DNA of 15,782 nucleotides from assembly GCA_030043455.1 (NCBI GenBank), contig JASHXQ010000231.1:1-15782 (forward strand). The letters run 5' to 3'. Shown here one piece after another: positions 11,989 to 15,782 of the stretch (position 1 is its first letter; each line of letters opens with the position of its first letter). The position numbers and the translations under genes are program-made. The notes below the pieces were generated by a model, which did not search any database, was not told the DNA's origin, and was given only the letters and a program-made list of their open reading frames with translations. This DNA is from Nitrososphaerales archaeon. GTDB taxonomy: Archaea; Thermoproteota; Nitrososphaeria; Nitrososphaerales; CADDZS01.

Positions 11989-14289
11989 CTAAACGCTGGT
12001 CCAATCGACAGTAAGCGTATAGGCTGTAGTACTGCTGGCTTCCGAGTTGGCAATAGTGACGTACAACGGTTCGTTTTGCGTGATCGACCCCCCGGTCCAG
12101 GTGATGCTCGTCCCGGTTTCGGAAAACACGTTCACTCCGTTCTCATACACAATCAAAGTAACTGGATTTGAAGCGGTTACTGTCAGGGTAAACGGGCCAT
12201 AAAGCTCCGAGGAGAGAAAAAGATTCTGCTTTATTGTCTGACCGCCCTGGAGTGTGGCTCCACACTCCCAGTAAATTGCATTTATCACCGGGATCTGGCT
12301 GTCGTACCCGTTTACAAAGCACGCATTTCCCGTTGAGGAGGCAGTAACAGTCAGAGACGTTGAAGTTGAAGTCACGGTACTAATTGAGGTCGCAGTCGTC
12401 GAGCTACTGGAAGTCGTGGACGAAGATGTCGGAGTTGATGTGGAGGTTGACGTGCTACTACTTGATGTGGTAGAGGTAGTGGTCGAAGAGGCAGGGACAA
12501 TTCCAAATGCGGTGCCCAGATACACCTCTGACGCAGATAACGTAGCATAGACGCTAAGACCAGTCGAAGGATTCGCAATTTGCTCCCATTCCGCGTACAC
12601 GGTTGGAGTGTTGGAATTGGGAAGGGCCGTAAATCCCGATCCAGCCGTTACTGTGGGACTGGACTGAATTGTAAACAGACCAAGTAGTAGTTCATTAGAG
12701 TTTACCGTATTTACGGGACTTACGGTTATGCTGCTAGTAGCAGTGGATGACGAGGAAGTCGCGGGACTGACTGATGGATCAAACGGGCCCGAGGGATTGT
12801 AGTTATTGACCGCGATCACAACTAGTCCATTCGTGCCTGATCCAGTGTACTGTACGGTGACAACATCATCACTGAGAACGGAAGGAGCAATAGCATAGTA
12901 CACGAAAATCGACTTGCTCCCGGAGGATAGAGTGTAGTGCGCATAGAGCGTCCAGGTCAAGCCAGAGGTGTCCGATATGGAGCTCACCGCACTGCCAGCG
13001 CTGCCGGTTCCCAATTCTGCGATTATAAGATCTGGAGAAAGCGAAGTACTGAGCGAGCAGTCATTACTACTTCCTGAATTCGACGCACCGAGACACGAAC
13101 TGTCAATCGTAACAGTTGATGGGACAGTTGTTGTCGTAGTCGAGCTGCTCGTAGTTGTTGAGGAAGACGTTGTAGTCGAAGTTGATGTAGATGTGGATGT
13201 GGATGTAGAAGTGCTACTGCTAGTTGAAGTGGTTGAGCTACTCGTGGTTGTTGGGGAGGATGTTGAAGAAGATGTTGTAGTTGTGGTTGACGTTGATGTA
13301 GAAGTGCTAGTGCTACTTAAAGTGGTTGTACTGCTCGTAGTAGTTGTTGAGGAAGATGTCGTGGTTGATGTAGACGTGCTGCTGCTACTACTAGAAGTAG
13401 TCGAGCTGCTCGTAGTGGTTGAGGAGGATGTTGTGGTAGAAGTTGATGTAGATGTAGAAGTGCTGGTGCTTGTTGTGGTCGAGCTAGTGGTACTTGTTGT
13501 AGTCACAGGAGCAGGGACGATTGCGAATGCCGTTCCCAAATATACCTGCGCAGTGGATAATGTGGCTCCAACGCTAACATCGGTCACGGGAGCTGAAAGC
13601 TGCTCCCATTCTGCGTATACAGTCGGCGTACTTGAATACGCAAGTGACGTGAAACCTGATCCAGCTGTGACCGTCGGTGTGGATTGAATCGCAAACAGAC
13701 CTAGAAGTAGTTCGTCCGAATTTGCCGTGCTTACAGGGGTGACCTGAACACTCGTCGTTGTAGTAGAGGATGAGGAAGTCGCAGGGCTGGCTGATGGATC
13801 AAACGGGCCCGAGGGATTATAGTTATTGACCGCTATCACGACCAGCCCGTTCGTACCTGAGCCGGTGTAGTCCACAGTCACGGTGTCACCACTAAGAACC
13901 GATGTGGCAATGGCATAGTACACGAAAATTGATTTACTGCCGGAAGATAGAGCGTAGTGCGCATAAAGCGTCCAGGTCAAGCCGGACGTGTCGGAGATGG
14001 AGCTCACGGCACTGCCAGAGCTGCCGGTTCCCAACTCGGCGATTATCAAGTCTGGTGTTTGCGTTGTAGTCAGTGAACAATCGTTTGAACTACCAGAACT
14101 CGATTTAGCCAAACAAGAACTATCGACATACGGATCAGTCTCCGAAGACAAAATAGAGATCGAAAGACGTGACGAGGACTCGTCAGAAGGAATCCTCACG
14201 TAGTAATCAAGAGACACGACTGCCGCCACGACGAGAACAAGGATTATGGCAAACGCCGCGATTGTTCGCGCCGATTTCGTCCTAGTCAT
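11989..14289 (-). CDS. Large Ser/Thr-rich modular surface protein
   Basis: ATG 14289, six bases after GCGGAG, gives 766 residues; the open frame upstream belongs to the phosphoesterase. After a membrane anchor or signal (about 9-27) come module 1 (55-260), a 135-residue Ser/Thr-only linker, module 2 (395-600), a second shorter Ser/Thr linker, and a C-terminal beta-rich domain (about 650-766). Modules 1 and 2 are nearly identical (for example NGLVVIAVNNYNPSGPFDPS in both), all-beta in appearance and resemble Ig- or lectin-like extracellular modules. All six cysteines come in pairs, one pair per domain, which fits disulfides outside the cell. The linkers would be heavily glycosylated stalks. 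There is no C-terminal anchor. The start overlaps the phosphoesterase stop by eight bases (ATGACTAG), so the two are translationally coupled. Function is probably adhesive or structural. Confidence 0.8.
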   Translation of the reverse strand: MTRTKSARTIAAFAIILVLVVAAVVSLDYYVRIPSDESSSRLSISILSSETDPYVDSSCLAKSSSGSSNDCSLTTTQTPDLIIAELGTGSSGSAVSSISDTSGLTWTLYAHYALSSGSKSIFVYYAIATSVLSGDTVTVDYTGSGTNGLVVIAVNNYNPSGPFDPSASPATSSSSTTTTSVQVTPVSTANSDELLLGLFAIQSTPTVTAGSGFTSLAYSSTPTVYAEWEQLSAPVTDVSVGATLSTAQVYLGTAFAIVPAPVTTTSTTSSTTTSTSTSTSTSTSTTTSSSTTTSSSTTSSSSSSTSTSTTTSSSTTTTSSTTTLSSTSTSTSTSTTTTTSSSTSSPTTTSSSTTSTSSSTSTSTSTSTSTSTTTSSSTTTSSSTTTTTVPSTVTIDSSCLGASNSGSSNDCSLSTSLSPDLIIAELGTGSAGSAVSSISDTSGLTWTLYAHYTLSSGSKSIFVYYAIAPSVLSDDVVTVQYTGSGTNGLVVIAVNNYNPSGPFDPSVSPATSSSSTATSSITVSPVNTVNSNELLLGLFTIQSSPTVTAGSGFTALPNSNTPTVYAEWEQIANPSTGLSVYATLSASEVYLGTAFGIVPASSTTTSTTSSSSTSTSTSTPTSSSTTSSSSTTATSISTVTSTSTSLTVTASSTGNACFVNGYDSQIPVINAIYWECGATLQGGQTIKQNLFLSSELYGPFTLTVTASNPVTLIVYENGVNVFSETGTSITWTGGSITQNEPLYVTIANSEASSTTAYTLTVDWTSV
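12398..12490 (-). repeat. Single 93-bp Ser/Thr-linker unit
   Basis: This stretch starts GTCGAGCTACT on the plus strand, as do the units at 13139-13510, is 93 bp long like two of them, and stops exactly where the module repeat begins at 12491. It codes for the second Ser/Thr linker. Confidence 0.5.
12491..13106 (-). repeat. Module repeat, copy encoding module 2
   Basis: These 616 bases are a direct repeat of 13511-14126 at a constant offset of 1020 with no net insertion or deletion. In the 60 bases from 12781 I count seven differences from 13801, all silent in the coded protein. They encode residues 395-600. Confidence 0.8.
13139..13510 (-). repeat. In-frame coding minisatellite (Ser/Thr linker)
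   Basis: Units beginning GT(C/T)GAGCTGCTCGT-like start at 13139, 13232, 13325, 13400 and 13478, giving lengths of 93, 93, 75 and 78 bp and a partial fifth. All are multiples of three. Inside each unit shorter GATGTA/GATGTG hexamers repeat. The array codes on the minus strand for alternating Ser and Thr. Confidence 0.7.
13511..14126 (-). repeat. Module repeat, copy encoding module 1
   Basis: Partner of 12491-13106. It encodes residues 55-260, including the C59/C71 pair that is matched in the other copy. Confidence 0.8.
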
Positions 14290-15782
14290 CTGGATCTCCG
14301 CCTGAATAGTTCGCAGACTCTGAATTGGGTTCCGCCCACGACGGCGTAGTGGCGTTGTATACCGTGTAGATCTTCGTACTTGAGCCGCTCGATCTCGACA
14401 CCACGATCCAGGACGAGCTGGCGGCAAGATTCAGGGGAGCGAACGCTCCTGCACTGAAAGCGGTTCCCAGCTGGCAGCCGTCACTACTGTAGCATGCACT
14501 GAGTGGATAGGCAGCGTCTGCGTAATCGCTGCTAAAGTAGAGGGGCGTCAGAGGTGTCTGGGTGAAGTTCAGCATATAGAAAAGATTGGGTTCCTCCCCG
14601 TCAGTATCGGTGAGATTATTGACACCCCAGTTGTACTCTATTGTAGACAGGAACGCGCTAAAGTCCTCGCGATTCGTAGTTCCCCCTGTCTGTGTGCTGT
14701 TGTTCCAATAATTGTAGTTGGGGGTACAATCCGTAGTTTGATCTGCGGCGCAGGGGCCAACTAACCCCTGAATCGTGTACGGACTGATCACAATGAGCGG
14801 GACCCGGAAACCATCTCCCCATTGATCGATTTCTGTCGGCGCAACGCTATCGTAGTAACCGCCATATTCGTCAAAAGTAAGAAAGGTTACGCTGTGAGCC
14901 CACTCTGGACTCTGCTCAATGTCATTTATCACGCTCGTAGTATACAGCTGGCAGGCTTCCAACGTTCCCTGTCCCGGATGGCAGGACTCGGAGGGTTCCG
15001 GCTCGACCCAGCTCACCTGTGGAAGCGTGTTGGTCGCGAGATCATTCACAAAATCATTGATGTTGCCCAGGCTACTACACTCGATGGCGGTGTTCTGCAC
15101 CTGCCTGAATTGTGCTTCTCCCTCCCAGTATCCGTCCCCTCCTCCACCTGTGAATAAACCACTTTGCGAGGTGTAATTTCCAGTACAGTCCTTTGCATCA
15201 TTCCAGTTGTACTGGAAGTAGCCCCACGTTATCCCGTTGTTGGTCAGTTCGGTGCCGATCTCCGGGTACGTGAAATTCAGAAAGTCAGCTGACTCGGAAT
15301 CAGGGTTTCCATTGTAGAAGGGGTACGAGGGAGTGTTGGCCGATACGGCGAACAGATGATTTGCCTCGCTATACGATATCGCGCTGGAGAAGAAATTATA
15401 GTCGAGATCAAAGTAAGAAGCCAGATCCCACATCTGAGGAATTCCACTTCCATCATAGTAAGCCATCGTGCGATCCGTACTTTCACCATAGATGAATCCG
15501 TTCATCGCTCCGTCGTTGTAATCTTCTTCCGAACATTGTTCAGTGTGGCATTGATCGGTTCCCTGAACACTCGAAATGTCATCGGCGTTGTATGGTGAGT
15601 CGCAAGGGGTGGAAGTAGTTTGACTCGCTGTCAGGGGCAGACACGTCGCGAGATTTAGAGCGTAAGCTGAAGGTACTCCCGGGAAGACTCCAAAAAAGTT
15701 GTCGAAGGCATGATTCTCGTTCATAATAATGATGATGTGTTGAATTGGAGTAGCAGGATTTGAAGCATTAACTTCATTTCCA
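14282..15782 (-). CDS. Secreted phosphoesterase (PF04185, PLC/AcpA type), 5' part beyond right edge
   Basis: The frame stays open to the right edge: the 19 codons before the first Met (15724) include ATPIQHIIII, leading into MNENHAFDNFFG. This is the opening metal-binding motif of the phosphoesterase family, usually HVVVIMQENRSFDHYFG. So the Met at 15724 is internal and the signal peptide lies outside the window. Numbered from it, ANHLFAVSANT (121-131) is the nucleophile region, FDEYGGYYDSV (284-294) the second metal motif with D285-E286, and GFRVPLIVISPYT follows. The product ends with a non-membrane acidic tail. It has 12 cysteines, an even number fitting disulfides. Relatives hydrolyse phospholipids or phosphomonoesters outside the cell. 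The usual histidines of DEHGG, YDH and DH(T/S)S are Tyr, Ser and Phe here. The stop overlaps the start of the surface-protein gene. Confidence 0.85.
   Translation of the reverse strand, partial: GNEVNASNPATPIQHIIIIMNENHAFDNFFGVFPGVPSAYALNLATCLPLTASQTTSTPCDSPYNADDISSVQGTDQCHTEQCSEEDYNDGAMNGFIYGESTDRTMAYYDGSGIPQMWDLASYFDLDYNFFSSAISYSEANHLFAVSANTPSYPFYNGNPDSESADFLNFTYPEIGTELTNNGITWGYFQYNWNDAKDCTGNYTSQSGLFTGGGGDGYWEGEAQFRQVQNTAIECSSLGNINDFVNDLATNTLPQVSWVEPEPSESCHPGQGTLEACQLYTTSVINDIEQSPEWAHSVTFLTFDEYGGYYDSVAPTEIDQWGDGFRVPLIVISPYTIQGLVGPCAADQTTDCTPNYNYWNNSTQTGGTTNREDFSAFLSTIEYNWGVNNLTDTDGEEPNLFYMLNFTQTPLTPLYFSSDYADAAYPLSACYSSDGCQLGTAFSAGAFAPLNLAASSSWIVVSRSSGSSTKIYTVYNATTPSWAEPNSESANYSGGDPDD

Noticed and set aside
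13139..13510. CRISPR array
   Set aside because: The repeat array has no unique spacers, all unit lengths are multiples of three, and it lies inside an open coding frame.
12968..13687. Long plus-strand open frame rich in Val, Glu and Asp
   Set aside because: It is the antisense reading of the Ser/Thr-repeat linker and modules; repetitive DNA without stops in one strand opens the other. It has no start signal or recognisable domain.

Overview
The window (about 15.8 kb) looks like accessory chromosome from a soil-type ammonia-oxidising-archaeon relative (Nitrososphaeria/Thaumarchaeota); this is an inference. Pointers are a bacterio-opsin-activator (Bat/HTH_10) regulator, a thaumarchaeal-style winged-helix regulator, a ribbon-helix-helix protein of a kind I associate with Nitrososphaeria, an F420-type (DDN) flavin/deazaflavin oxidoreductase, TATA-like boxes about 27 nt upstream of leaderless starts, and oligo-T stretches behind genes. 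I see no rRNA, tRNA, CRISPR array or insertion sequence.

Left part (1-2350) is regulatory: a winged-helix regulator cut by the left edge, a Bat-type regulator divergent from a four-CBS protein, and a 94-aa winged-helix-like protein. The two winged-helix promoters share a 19-bp inverted-repeat element (16 of 19 bases identical), each abutting a TATA-like box; this is the best candidate here for an undescribed regulatory link. Centre-left (2460-6450) holds a CrtI/CrtISO-type FAD oxidoreductase convergent with a DD-type cation/proton antiporter, preceded on the same strand by a second four-CBS protein that may regulate it.

Middle (6451-8583) holds a 54-aa ribbon-helix-helix protein found by hand translation, a four-helix membrane protein of unknown role, an HMA-fold protein that has lost its metal cysteines, and a 189-aa ribbon-helix-helix fusion protein. 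Then come a secreted spherulin-4 (GH135-like) protein, a gene-poor 400-bp gap, an orphan copy of the domain normally fused to the C-terminus of NitT/TauT ABC ATPases, an acidic disordered protein and a DDN-family protein.

The right end (11989-15782) is a two-gene surface operon on the minus strand: a secreted phosphoesterase (PF04185, phospholipase C/AcpA type, cut by the right edge) whose stop overlaps the start of a 766-aa Ser/Thr-rich surface protein. That protein is built of two near-identical cysteine-paired beta modules, mucin-like linkers encoded by an in-frame minisatellite, and a third beta domain. With the spherulin-4 protein this makes the right half an extracellular or cell-surface locus.
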